Positions 1 through 5,851 of a stretch of DNA of 5,851 bases are shown in pieces (within the stretch, counting starts at the first letter, position 1; every line of letters starts with the position of its first letter). Below the pieces are notes generated by a model that was not told the DNA's origin, ran no database searches, and saw only the letters and a list, made by a program, of their open reading frames with translations. The translations under genes and the position numbers were made by a program. This DNA is from an uncultured Porticoccus sp. (GTDB taxonomy: Bacteria; Pseudomonadota; Gammaproteobacteria; Pseudomonadales; Porticoccaceae). The stretch is from positions 1 to 5,851 of the forward strand of contig CATLZI010000143.1 of assembly GCA_950063125.1 (NCBI GenBank), given 5' to 3'.

Positions 1-102
1 AAAGTTGAGGCCCTGAAACCCCCCGCCGTCGGCGAAGGCAGTAGCCGCCGTACGGCCGAAAAAAAAGCAGCTGAAAACGCATTAGCCGGACTCATCAAGT
101 GA
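1..102 (+). CDS. rnc: Ribonuclease III, C-terminal fragment
   Basis: This is the 3' end of the gene for RNase III, the cytoplasmic endonuclease that cleaves double-stranded RNA in rRNA precursors and some mRNAs. Only the last 33 codons and the TGA stop (100-102) are present. The visible peptide contains [19 protein letters not shown], which matches the end of the double-stranded-RNA-binding domain: the GEGSSRR turn whose basic residues contact the RNA backbone, then the final Ala- and Lys-rich helix. The catalytic nuclease domain lies upstream of the window and cannot be judged. The stop overlaps the GTG of era in a GTGA arrangement, the rnc-era coupling known from enteric bacteria and many other proteobacteria. 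The fragment is short, but motif and neighbour together make the call firm. Confidence 0.93.
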   Translation, partial: KVEALKPPAVGEGSSRRTAEKKAAENALAGLIK

Positions 103-1001
103 CTGAAATAGAATCTATAAAGCGGTGTGGATACGTGGCCATCGTCGGGCGACCAAATGTTGGAAAGTCCACATTGCTGAATCACTTATTGGGTCAAAAA
201 ATAAGCATTACCTCACGCAAACCGCAGACGACTCGACAAAATATGCTTGGCATAAAGACAGAAGGTGACTCGCAACTAGTTTTTGTCGACACCCCAGGTC
301 TACATGACAACCAGAGCAAAGCGATCAACCGGTCCATGAATCGCGCTGCTGAAAGTGCAATTCGTGACGTTGATGTTATTGTTTTCGTTGTTGATCGCGC
401 CATATGGACAGAAGCTGACGAAAAGGTCGCGCAGGAAGTAATGAAAAGTAACGTGCCAGTCATTATTGCCCTGAACAAGCTGGACAGGCTGGAGAACAAA
501 GCGGTTCTACTGCCTCATCTGCGAATGTTGACCGAGCGGTTCCCCGAAGCACGACTGATCCCGGTTTCAGCCCTGCAGGGACAGCAACTTGCCCAGCTTG
601 AACGTGCCATTCTTCAGTATATTCCGGAAGGTGTTCATTTCTTCCCTGACGACCAGATTACAGATCGCAGTCAACGCTACATGGTGGCTGAAATTATCCG
701 TGAAAAGATCACTCGTCAACTGGGAGCCGAGCTTCCCTACGAGGTGGCCGTAGAGGTTGAGGAATTCAAACCCTCTGAAAAAATCTGTCATATCAGTGCC
801 CTGATTCTTGTCGAGCGGGATGGTCAGAAGAAAATCATTATCGGTGAAAAAGGCGGCAGATTGAAAAAAATCGGCCAACAGGCTCGCCTCGATATGGAGC
901 GCATGCTGGAATCAAAGGTCATGCTCAACCTTTGGGTAAAAGTGCGTCGCGGATGGTCAGATGACGACCGGGCACTACGCAGCCTCGGCTACGACGATTA
1001 A
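99..1001 (+). CDS. era: GTPase Era, ribosome assembly factor
   Basis: Era is an essential GTPase that binds 16S rRNA near its 3' end and helps mature the 30S subunit; it acts in the cytoplasm and at the inner membrane. All GTP-binding motifs are visible: G1 GRPNVGKST (residues 17-25), G2 around PQTTR (42-46), G3 DTPG (64-67), G4 NKLD (126-129) and G5 SAL (157-159). The C-terminal third is the type II KH RNA-binding domain, with the loop [11 protein letters not shown] at 249-259. The 300-residue length is normal for the family. The start is GTG at 99, inside the rnc stop (GTGA), with only a weak GGA (88-90) as ribosome binding site, so translation is probably coupled to rnc. The protein is complete, with no missing motif. 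A 100-bp gap separates it from recO and I see no terminator there. Confidence 0.97.
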   Translation: MTEIESIKRCGYVAIVGRPNVGKSTLLNHLLGQKISITSRKPQTTRQNMLGIKTEGDSQLVFVDTPGLHDNQSKAINRSMNRAAESAIRDVDVIVFVVDRAIWTEADEKVAQEVMKSNVPVIIALNKLDRLENKAVLLPHLRMLTERFPEARLIPVSALQGQQLAQLERAILQYIPEGVHFFPDDQITDRSQRYMVAEIIREKITRQLGAELPYEVAVEVEEFKPSEKICHISALILVERDGQKKIIIGEKGGRLKKIGQQARLDMERMLESKVMLNLWVKVRRGWSDDDRALRSLGYDD

Positions 1002-1042
1002 CCAGTACGCGGCTATTCACCATCAACGTTAGAATTGGCAAT

Positions 1043-1105
1043 ATGTCGATGAGTGGCAGTGATACTATCCGACAAACTGCTAGAGCCTGTATCATCGCGA
1101 CATGA
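1043..1105 (+). other. Possible 20-codon leader frame ending on the recO start
   Basis: An ATG at 1043 opens 20 codons that end in TGA at 1103-1105, so its stop overlaps the recO ATG (1102-1104) as ATGA. That geometry is typical of translational coupling, and recO has no recognisable Shine-Dalgarno sequence of its own. Against it, the small frame also lacks a clear ribosome binding site, its peptide (begins MSMSGSD) resembles nothing I know, and frames this short arise often by chance. It is recorded as a candidate only. Confidence 0.2.
1060..1068 (+). promoter_or_regulatory. Possible extended -10 promoter for recO-acpS
   Basis: TG-A-TACTAT fits the extended -10 pattern (TGn before a hexamer), with four of six positions matching TATAAT. 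A TTGGCA lies upstream at 1035-1040 but 22 bases from the hexamer, too far to serve as a normal -35 element. Transcription would start near 1075, leaving about 27 bases of leader before recO. The match is modest, and the operon may simply be read through from rnc-era. Confidence 0.25.
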
Positions 1106-1842
1106 CCAATTTGCGTGTTGACTCAGAGCCAGCTTTTGTTCTCCATACGCGACCCTATCGGGAAACCAGCCAACTGGTAGACTTGTTTTCCCGTCATTAT
1201 GGTCGTCTGCGAGTGGTCGCCAGGGGATTCCGGCGGCCCAAAAATGGCAGTCGGATACTTGCCCCGTTTACACCGCTACTGGTTGGATGGAGCGGAAAAT
1301 CAGAACTGAAAACCCTGGTCAGTGCAGAGCACTCCGGGCGTTCACTGATGCTCTCGGGCGAACGTCTGTACAGCGGTTTTTATCTCAATGAACTGCTGAT
1401 ACGGCTACTTGTAGAGCATGATCCTCACCAGTATCTGTTCGACCACTACCTCAATATCATGACGAGTCTCGCCGATGGCGAACCGATTGAACCAGCTCTG
1501 CGGCTTTTCGAGCGCAACTTGCTAGATGAGGCTGGCTACGGGGTAATGATCGATACCGATATCGTATCCGGTCACCCGGTATTGCCGGACCAGTGGTACC
1601 GGTTGGATCCATCTACTGGGTTTTCCTTCTGTCAACCATCGGCACAGGATAAGACGTCACCTTATCTGTTTTGGGGTAAAGCGTTACTGGCTATCAGCAG
1701 TGGTGACTACCAAGACCTGGAGACGGCCAGAGCAGCCAAGCGGCTGATGAGGCTGGCTATTCAGGAGCACCTGGGGAACAAACCCCTGCGAAGTCGTGAG
1801 CTTTTTAATCTTCAAAAGACTAACGAGGTTAAAACTTCGTGA
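1102..1842 (+). CDS. recO: DNA repair protein RecO
   Basis: RecO works with RecR (and RecF) to load RecA onto single-stranded DNA coated with SSB, and it anneals complementary strands; it acts in gap repair in the cytoplasm. The N-terminal part (about residues 9-80) is the OB fold, opening with the family hallmark AFVLHTRPYRETSQLVDLFS (11-30) and RVVARGFRRP. The helical C-terminal domain shows YLNELLIRLL (94-103), LRLFERNLLDEAGY (133-146) and the conserved tail LGNKPLRSRELF (224-235). There is only one cysteine (Cys177), so the zinc finger of some RecO proteins is absent, as in Escherichia coli. The 246-residue length is normal. ATG 1102 is chosen because an in-frame stop lies at 1081 and no better start lies between; no Shine-Dalgarno sequence is evident. 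The gene overlaps acpS by four bases; pdxJ, usually between them, is missing. Confidence 0.94.
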   Translation: MTNLRVDSEPAFVLHTRPYRETSQLVDLFSRHYGRLRVVARGFRRPKNGSRILAPFTPLLVGWSGKSELKTLVSAEHSGRSLMLSGERLYSGFYLNELLIRLLVEHDPHQYLFDHYLNIMTSLADGEPIEPALRLFERNLLDEAGYGVMIDTDIVSGHPVLPDQWYRLDPSTGFSFCQPSAQDKTSPYLFWGKALLAISSGDYQDLETARAAKRLMRLAIQEHLGNKPLRSRELFNLQKTNEVKTS

Positions 1843-2225
1843 TTGTTGCGATAGGCACAGACATTGTTCAAGTGGTCAGAATCAGCGAGGCGCTGAATCG
1901 TCACGGTCGTGACTTTGCCAGGCGGATACTTTGTCCCCGTGAGCTTGCCCTGTTTGATAGCAAACCCAACCCGGCAGCCTACCTTGCCAAACGCTTTGCC
2001 GCCAAAGAGGCGTTGAGTAAAGCACTGGGCACGGGGATTGGCAAAGTCTCCTGGCAAGACATGGAAACTGTCAACGACCCCGCTGGCGCACCCGCAATCC
2101 TGCTCACTGGTAATGCCAAAAAATATCTGCGTAAACTGGGTGCCAATAATGTGCTGCTCAGTTTATCCGATGAACGTGATTTTGCGGTCGCCTTTGTAGT
2201 CCTCACTCAGACGCAACAGCCATAA
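1839..2225 (+). CDS. acpS: Holo-[acyl-carrier-protein] synthase
   Basis: AcpS moves the 4'-phosphopantetheine group of coenzyme A onto a serine of apo-acyl carrier protein, switching on fatty acid synthesis. The sequence shows both signature blocks of this phosphopantetheinyl transferase family: IGTDIVQVVRI (residues 5-15, metal-binding Asp8) and KRFAAKEALSKALGTGI (51-67, with Glu57 as the second metal ligand). The end, LSLSDERDFAVAFVVL, matches the last conserved strand. The length of 128 residues is normal; the active enzyme is a trimer in known family members. The start is GTG at 1839, overlapping the recO stop as GTGA, with GAGG at 1825-1828 ten bases upstream as ribosome binding site. 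Overlap and spacing indicate co-translation with recO. No terminator is visible after the stop. Confidence 0.96.
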   Translation: MIVAIGTDIVQVVRISEALNRHGRDFARRILCPRELALFDSKPNPAAYLAKRFAAKEALSKALGTGIGKVSWQDMETVNDPAGAPAILLTGNAKKYLRKLGANNVLLSLSDERDFAVAFVVLTQTQQP

Positions 2226-2270
2226 ACTCTCGTGTGAATCGCTCGACATAACAATTTGGCTGGCATTTAT

Positions 2271-2330
2271 ATGCAAACAATCTTGATCTGTCGTCTGTTC
2301 CGCCAAGACAAGCAGACCATGGGTGGCTAA
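2271..2330 (+). other. Possible 19-codon frame upstream of cysM
   Basis: An ATG at 2271 opens 19 codons ending in TAA (2328-2330), about 50 bases before cysM. It contains one cysteine codon. There is no convincing ribosome binding site, and the stop lies inside the best candidate -10 element for cysM, so a transcript from that promoter would not include it. It could matter only on read-through mRNA from acpS. Chance is the likeliest explanation. Confidence 0.1.
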
Positions 2331-2333
2331 AAT
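2305..2333 (+). promoter_or_regulatory. Candidate sigma-70 promoter for cysM
   Basis: AAGACA (2305-2310, four of six matches to TTGACA) and TAAAAT (2328-2333, five of six matches to TATAAT) are separated by exactly 17 bases. Transcription would begin near 2340 and leave about 42 bases of leader before the cysM ATG. It is the best promoter-like pair I found in the window. The acpS-cysM gap of 156 bp is large enough for an independent transcription unit. Confidence 0.4.
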
Positions 2334-2344
2334 AACAGCCTGTT
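2334..2344. repeat. Short palindrome at the expected cysM transcription start
   Basis: AACAG-C-CTGTT is a perfect 5+1+5 palindrome that begins directly after the candidate -10 hexamer and spans the predicted start of transcription. This would suit a repressor site, but 11 bases is short and no known operator is recognised. It is not followed by a T run, so it is not a terminator. Confidence 0.25.
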
Positions 2345-2381
2345 TAGTGAATATTGAATTCTTCCTGTTGCCGGAAAACTG

Positions 2382-3284
2382 ATGATCTATCCAACCATTG
2401 AATCCTGTATTGGTGAAACTCCGCTGGTTCGGCTACAACGACTTCCGGGAGACACCAGTAACGTTATTCTGGTAAAGCTGGAAGGCAATAATCCCGCTGG
2501 ATCGGTAAAAGACCGGCCAGCAATCAGCATGATTCAGCATGCCGAAGCGAGAGGGGAGATCAAACCGGGCGATACACTTATCGAAGCAACATCGGGCAAC
2601 ACCGGTATCGCACTGGCCATGGCCGCAGCCATCAAAGGTTACCGGATGATCCTGATCATGCCGGAGAACAGCACTGAAGAGCGCAAGGCGGCCATGCAGG
2701 CTTATGGGGCGCAGCTTATCCTGGTCAGCCGGGAACAGAGCATGGAGGGTGCCAGAGACCTTGCAACAGCGATGGAGCAACAGGGCAAGGGAATCGTCCT
2801 GGACCAATTTGCCAACAGTGATAATCCACTGGCTCATTATGAACATACCGGCCCGGAAATCTGGCGACAGAGTGGCGGAAAGATTACTCATTTCATCAGC
2901 TCCATGGGCACTACCGGCACCATTATGGGTGTGTCCCGCTACCTCAAAGAGAAAAACCCCGGCATTCAGATTATTGGTTTACAACCGGAGGAAGGGGCGA
3001 GTATTCCCGGCATTCGACGTTGGCCACAGGCCTATCTGCCAACTATATTCGATAGTGCGCGTGTCGATCGTGTGATGGATATAGGACAACAGGAGGCGGA
3101 GGACTGCATGCGGGCACTTGCGCGGCAAGAGGGCATATTTTGTGGTGTTTCCTCGGGCGGCGCTGTGGCCTCTGCACTGCGGTTATCCCGTGAAGTAGAG
3201 CATGCAGTAATCGTGGCGATTATCTGCGATCGCGGTGATCGCTATCTTTCATCGGGACTTTATCAGGAAGATCAAAAACTGTAG
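2382..3284 (+). CDS. cysM: O-acetylserine sulfhydrylase B (cysteine synthase B)
   Basis: CysM is a cytoplasmic PLP enzyme that makes cysteine from O-acetylserine and sulfide; the B isozyme also accepts thiosulfate, giving S-sulfocysteine. Visible motifs are KLEGNNPAGSVKDRP (32-46) with the PLP lysine at Lys43, the substrate loop TSGNTG (70-75), the PLP phosphate-binding loop GTTGT (176-180), QPEEGASIPGIRRW (201-214), GVSSGG (255-260) and CDRGDRYLS (282-290). The GIRRW stretch and the CDRGDRY end separate CysM from CysK. The 300-residue length matches the family. ATG 2382 is chosen because an in-frame stop lies just upstream at 2355 and the protein aligns from its first residues; the ribosome binding site is weak (GGA, 2373-2375). 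It stands between two gaps and is probably its own transcription unit, or one read through into relA. Confidence 0.96.
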   Translation: MIYPTIESCIGETPLVRLQRLPGDTSNVILVKLEGNNPAGSVKDRPAISMIQHAEARGEIKPGDTLIEATSGNTGIALAMAAAIKGYRMILIMPENSTEERKAAMQAYGAQLILVSREQSMEGARDLATAMEQQGKGIVLDQFANSDNPLAHYEHTGPEIWRQSGGKITHFISSMGTTGTIMGVSRYLKEKNPGIQIIGLQPEEGASIPGIRRWPQAYLPTIFDSARVDRVMDIGQQEAEDCMRALARQEGIFCGVSSGGAVASALRLSREVEHAVIVAIICDRGDRYLSSGLYQEDQKL

Positions 3285-3285
3285 T

Positions 3286-3308
3286 TTGCATGCTGACACC
3301 GTTGCATG
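3286..3308 (+). repeat. Two direct copies of TTGCATG
   Basis: TTGCATG occurs at 3286-3292 and again at 3302-3308, 16 bases from start to start, just after the cysM stop. Direct 7-base repeats about one and a half helical turns apart could be a protein-binding site, but two short copies may also be chance. No known regulator site is recognised. Confidence 0.2.
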
Positions 3309-3379
3309 ACCTTATACAACGTGCACAATTTCTGCAAAGGTCAACGTTAGTTAAGACAGCTATTCCTCCAGTTGAATAA
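3290..3379 (+). other. Possible 29-codon frame between cysM and relA
   Basis: An ATG at 3290, six bases after the cysM stop, opens 29 codons ending in TAA at 3377-3379. The peptide begins MLTPLHDLIQRAQ and has no membrane segment or motif I recognise; it does not look like a remnant of rlmD, the gene often found here. No suitably spaced ribosome binding site is present; the nearest purine-rich stretch, in the cysM end, is about 20 bases away. Open frames this short are common by chance. Confidence 0.15.
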
Positions 3380-3401
3380 GCCTTCTGGCCTGGCATACAA
3401 A
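3372..3401 (+). promoter_or_regulatory. Weak candidate promoter for relA-mazG
   Basis: TTGAAT (3372-3377, four of six matches to TTGACA) and TACAAA (3396-3401, four of six matches to TATAAT) are 18 bases apart. The start of transcription would fall near 3408, about 15 bases before the relA ATG and upstream of its ribosome binding site. Other weak pairs exist in the same gap (for instance TTGCAT at 3302 with CACAAT at 3324), so the position is uncertain. Confidence 0.25.
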
Positions 3402-3411
3402 TAATTCAGAC

Positions 3412-3416
3412 GAGAG
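3412..3416 (+). promoter_or_regulatory. relA ribosome binding site
   Basis: GAGAG lies six bases before the ATG at 3423. It supports this ATG as the relA start, which also gives the usual proteobacterial RelA opening of the type MVQVR. Confidence 0.55.
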
Positions 3417-3422
3417 CTGTTT

Positions 3423-5675
3423 ATGGTACAGGTCAGAAACCATCACCCCGTTCAGGAGCAGGGGGCGGTAAAAATAGACTGCTGGGTCGACGATCTCCTC
3501 CGTGACAAAGCCTTCGCCGAAGCAGGTGCCAGGGATATCCTGATCGCTGCCTGTGAATTGGCGCGCGATGCAGAAGAAAAATCAGGCAGTGAACGCTGGA
3601 CACCTACTGTCAGCAGTTTCAGAACCGGCCTCGAAATGGCCGAAATTCTCACTGAACTCCACCTTCATGATATCGCCAGTTTGGTTGCTGCCATTCTGTA
3701 CCGGGTTGTAAGAGAAGGGCGCCTTCCCATCACAACGGTTAGAAATCGCTTTGGTGACCCAATTGCTGCTCTCATTGAAAGCGTCCTGAAAATGGCGGTT
3801 ATCAGTACCATGCGTGCTGACAGCGAAGGTGCCGTGTTTGGTCACACGGCGACTCAGCAGGCATCAAAAATCCGGGAAATGCTGGTTTCTATTATCGATG
3901 ATGTACGTGTGGCCTTGATTAAACTTGCAGAGCGCACCTGTGCTATTCGGGCACTGAAAACAGCCACCGATGAAAAACGTCAGCGCGTTGCCCGTGAAAT
4001 TTTTGACGTTTATGCGCCCTTGGCGCACAGACTCGGTATTGGCCAACTCAAATGGGAGCTGGAAGATCTGGCATTTCGCTATCTGGAGCCAGAAGAGTAT
4101 AAGCAGATCGCACGATTGCTTGATGAACGTCGTATGGATCGTCAGCACTACATCAACCAGATGATCGATACACTCCATTCAGAGCTGGAAAAGGCGGGCA
4201 TCAAGGCACAGATCGCTGGCCGAGCAAAGCATATTTACAGCATCTGGAAAAAAATGCAGCGCAAGGATGTTGGCTTTTCACAAATTTATGACATTCGTGC
4301 AGTGAGAGTCCTGGTACCTGAGGTGGCGGACTGTTACACGGTACTCGGTATTGTTCATGGCCACTGGCGCAATATTCCCAATGAGTTCGATGATTATATT
4401 GCCTTCCCCAAGGAAAATGGCTATAGATCCCTGCACACAGCTGTAATTGGTCCCGGGGGCAAGGTGCTGGAAATCCAGATTCGGACCCGTGAAATGGATG
4501 ATGAAGCTGAGTTGGGCGTCTGTTCTCACTGGCGTTATAAAGGCACCGATACCAGGGTCACAAACCGCAGCTACGAAGAAAAAATTGCCTGGCTGAGGCA
4601 GGTTCTGGAATGGCACGAGGAAATCGAGGAAGACCATGTCAAAGAACTGATTAACCGGGACAGCACAACTGATCGGATATACGTGTTTACACCTGAAGGC
4701 CATGTGGTCGATTTGCCTGCTGAATCATCTCCACTGGATTTTGCCTACCGTATTCACACATCGATTGGTCATCGCTGCCGGGGCGCCAAGGTAAACGGCA
4801 AAATAGTCCCACTGAATGCGTCATTGCGCACCGCTGACCAGGTAACCATCCTTACAGGCAGGCAGGAGTCACCCAGTCGCGACTGGTTATCACCAGCGTT
4901 GGGCTATATTCACTCAGCCCAGGCCCGATCCAAGATACAGCAATGGTTCAGAAAACAGGACCACGAAAAAAATGCACAGGCCGGTAAATCCATACTGGAT
5001 CGCGAGTTACGTCAATTAAATATCAAACAGGTGAATCTGGAGTCAGTTGCAGAGAAGTTCAACAAACATGGAGAGGATGGGCTCTACGCCGCTATCGGTG
5101 CGGGTGACATCAGTGTAACTCAGGTTGTGAATGCCATTCTGGCGATGCTTGACCTGAATAAAAAACCCGAAAAACCTGTTTTCATCACGCCGCCGAAAGC
5201 CAGTCGTTATCAGGAATCCGATATTTATATCTATGGCGTGGGCAACTTGCTGACTCACATTGCCGGTTGCTGCAAGCCTGTACCTGGCGATGAGATCGTC
5301 GGTTATATCACTAATAGTCGGGGCGTTTCAGTACACCGCAAGGATTGTGGAAAAATTCTTCGCCTGCAAAATGTTGAACCGGAAAGGGTCATTGAGGTCA
5401 GCTGGGGTGGTGAACCGAAAAAGGTTTATCCTGTGAAAATTGCAGTTGAATCCTACGACAGGAGTGGCTTGTTACGTGATATCAGTGCGGTTCTGGATAA
5501 AGCAGGGCTTAATATTCTAGCCATGTCTTCGCGCAGCGATCAGGGCAGAAAAGGCGTTTCCGTCAGGATGGAAGTTACCCTGGAAGTCATGAATATTAAT
5601 GAGTTGAGTAATGTCATGACAAAATTGAGACAAATTCCGAATGTTACTGGCCTGCAACGTATTGATGAGGGCTAA
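3423..5675 (+). CDS. relA: (p)ppGpp synthetase RelA (GTP pyrophosphokinase)
   Basis: RelA senses uncharged tRNA on stalled ribosomes and transfers pyrophosphate from ATP to GTP or GDP, starting the stringent response. The N-terminal HD region (about 50-200) is decayed: the HD pair is replaced by Tyr93-Arg94, and the KLADRLHN motif reads KLAERTCA (167-174), so no hydrolase activity is expected. The synthetase domain (about 220-375) is intact, with RAKHIYSIWKKM (267-278), the RelA-specific acidic motif EFDD (321-324), NGYRSLHT (332-339), EIQIRT (350-355) and His369. Then come the TGS domain (about 415-478, DRIYVFTPEG), a helical linker, the zinc-finger-like domain with Cys616-Cys617, His638 and Cys642, and a C-terminal ACT/RRM domain (about 670-745). 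The 750-residue length is normal. relA leads into mazG with a 3-bp gap. Confidence 0.97.
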   Translation: MVQVRNHHPVQEQGAVKIDCWVDDLLRDKAFAEAGARDILIAACELARDAEEKSGSERWTPTVSSFRTGLEMAEILTELHLHDIASLVAAILYRVVREGRLPITTVRNRFGDPIAALIESVLKMAVISTMRADSEGAVFGHTATQQASKIREMLVSIIDDVRVALIKLAERTCAIRALKTATDEKRQRVAREIFDVYAPLAHRLGIGQLKWELEDLAFRYLEPEEYKQIARLLDERRMDRQHYINQMIDTLHSELEKAGIKAQIAGRAKHIYSIWKKMQRKDVGFSQIYDIRAVRVLVPEVADCYTVLGIVHGHWRNIPNEFDDYIAFPKENGYRSLHTAVIGPGGKVLEIQIRTREMDDEAELGVCSHWRYKGTDTRVTNRSYEEKIAWLRQVLEWHEEIEEDHVKELINRDSTTDRIYVFTPEGHVVDLPAESSPLDFAYRIHTSIGHRCRGAKVNGKIVPLNASLRTADQVTILTGRQESPSRDWLSPALGYIHSAQARSKIQQWFRKQDHEKNAQAGKSILDRELRQLNIKQVNLESVAEKFNKHGEDGLYAAIGAGDISVTQVVNAILAMLDLNKKPEKPVFITPPKASRYQESDIYIYGVGNLLTHIAGCCKPVPGDEIVGYITNSRGVSVHRKDCGKILRLQNVEPERVIEVSWGGEPKKVYPVKIAVESYDRSGLLRDISAVLDKAGLNILAMSSRSDQGRKGVSVRMEVTLEVMNINELSNVMTKLRQIPNVTGLQRIDEG
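5667..5671 (+). promoter_or_regulatory. mazG ribosome binding site inside the relA end
   Basis: GAGGG overlaps the last relA codons and sits seven bases before the ATG at 5679. It fixes the mazG start and indicates that relA and mazG are translated from one mRNA. Confidence 0.65.
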
Positions 5676-5678
5676 TCT

Positions 5679-5851
5679 ATGGCAGGTACCACCTATACCA
5701 TCGACAATTTATGCTATCTAATGGAGCGACTTCGCAGACCGGGAACCGGCTGCCCTTGGGATATGAAACAGACTTTTAAAACTCTAGCCCCCTATACACT
5801 GGAGGAAGCCTACGAGGTCATTGATGCCATAGAACATGGGGATTACGGCCA
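5679..5851 (+). CDS. mazG: Nucleoside triphosphate pyrophosphohydrolase MazG, N-terminal fragment
   Basis: MazG hydrolyses (d)NTPs to their monophosphates and pyrophosphate; in E. coli it is linked to survival under starvation and to lower ppGpp effects. Only the first 57 codons lie in the window; the gene runs off the right edge. The family signature is clear: [12 protein letters not shown], then [13 protein letters not shown] with GCPWD at 24-28, then [17 protein letters not shown], in which Glu42, Glu43 and Glu46 form the EExxE metal-binding half of the active site. The matching ExxD half lies downstream. The start at 5679 has a good ribosome binding site and lies three bases after the relA stop. 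The relA-mazG pair is conserved in many gammaproteobacteria. No toxin-antitoxin mazEF genes are visible between them, unlike the E. coli relA-mazEF-mazG order. Confidence 0.95.
   Translation, partial: MAGTTYTIDNLCYLMERLRRPGTGCPWDMKQTFKTLAPYTLEEAYEVIDAIEHGDYG

Noticed and set aside
1087..1102. Possible LexA box before recO
   Set aside because: CTGT is present, but the other half reads GACA instead of ACAG at the required spacing, so only a half site remains.
2243..2273. TCGACA and TATATG as a second promoter upstream of cysM
   Set aside because: The -35 is good (five of six), but the spacer is 19 bases and the -10 matches only four of six, so the 2305-2333 pair is better.
2260..2275. Sigma-54-like -24/-12 pattern (CTGGCAT...ATGCA) upstream of cysM
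   Set aside because: The GG and GC elements are separated by 9 bases instead of the required 10, and that spacing is strict for sigma-54.
2433..2891. 152-codon open frame on the - strand within cysM
   Set aside because: It lies entirely antisense to a strongly conserved gene, and its translation resembles no known protein.
2704..3075. 123-codon + strand frame inside cysM
   Set aside because: It is the alternate frame of cysM, which has intact family motifs throughout this stretch.
3297..3323. Imperfect hairpin CGTTG...CAACG after cysM, considered as a terminator
   Set aside because: The stem is only five pairs plus a bulged extension, the loop is 12 bases, and no T run follows.
4261..4284. 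RelA ATP-binding stretch reads RAKHIYSI instead of RPKHIYSI
   Set aside because: From memory the alanine is also found in Pseudomonas-type RelA proteins, and the basic residues are kept, so it is a lineage variant and not a defect.
4278..4703. 141-codon open frame on the - strand within relA
   Set aside because: It is antisense to the RelA synthetase domain, has no recognisable motif, and is explained by codon use on the coding strand.

Overview
The window is a compact stretch of bacterial housekeeping genes, all on the + strand. It almost certainly comes from a gammaproteobacterium. The clues are the gene order rnc-era-recO-acpS followed by cysM-relA-mazG, a long CysM-type (not CysK-type) O-acetylserine sulfhydrylase, and a separate RelA with the acidic EFDD synthetase motif and a decayed HD domain, a form typical of beta- and gammaproteobacteria. 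Base composition is moderate, close to 50% GC by eye. Gene order and protein sequence resemble Pseudomonas and related marine lineages at least as much as enterics, but I cannot name the genus.

Layout. Positions 1-102 are the last 33 codons of rnc (RNase III, double-stranded-RNA-binding domain). Its stop overlaps the GTG start of era (99-1001), the ribosome-assembly GTPase. A 100-bp gap follows, with a possible extended -10 promoter and a 20-codon reading frame that ends exactly on the recO start. recO (1102-1842) overlaps acpS (1839-2225) in a second GTGA junction. A 156-bp gap carrying a plausible sigma-70 promoter precedes cysM (2382-3284). A 138-bp gap then leads to relA (3423-5675). mazG starts 3 bp after the relA stop (5679) and runs off the window at 57 codons.

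How the genes relate. rnc-era is an RNA-processing and ribosome-maturation unit; recO-acpS couples a recombination mediator with the enzyme that activates acyl carrier protein; cysM makes cysteine; relA-mazG pairs the (p)ppGpp synthetase with a nucleoside triphosphate pyrophosphohydrolase linked to nutritional stress. The arrangement is most notable for what is missing: pdxJ, usually between recO and acpS in gammaproteobacteria, and rlmD, commonly between cysM and relA, are both absent, leaving closed junctions.

I found no mobile element, CRISPR array, tRNA, rRNA, phage gene or clear intrinsic terminator, and no gene of unknown function longer than about 30 codons. I see no sign of an undescribed system. 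The points worth a second look are small: the missing genes, three short intergenic reading frames, candidate promoters and one 10-base sequence shared by two gaps.
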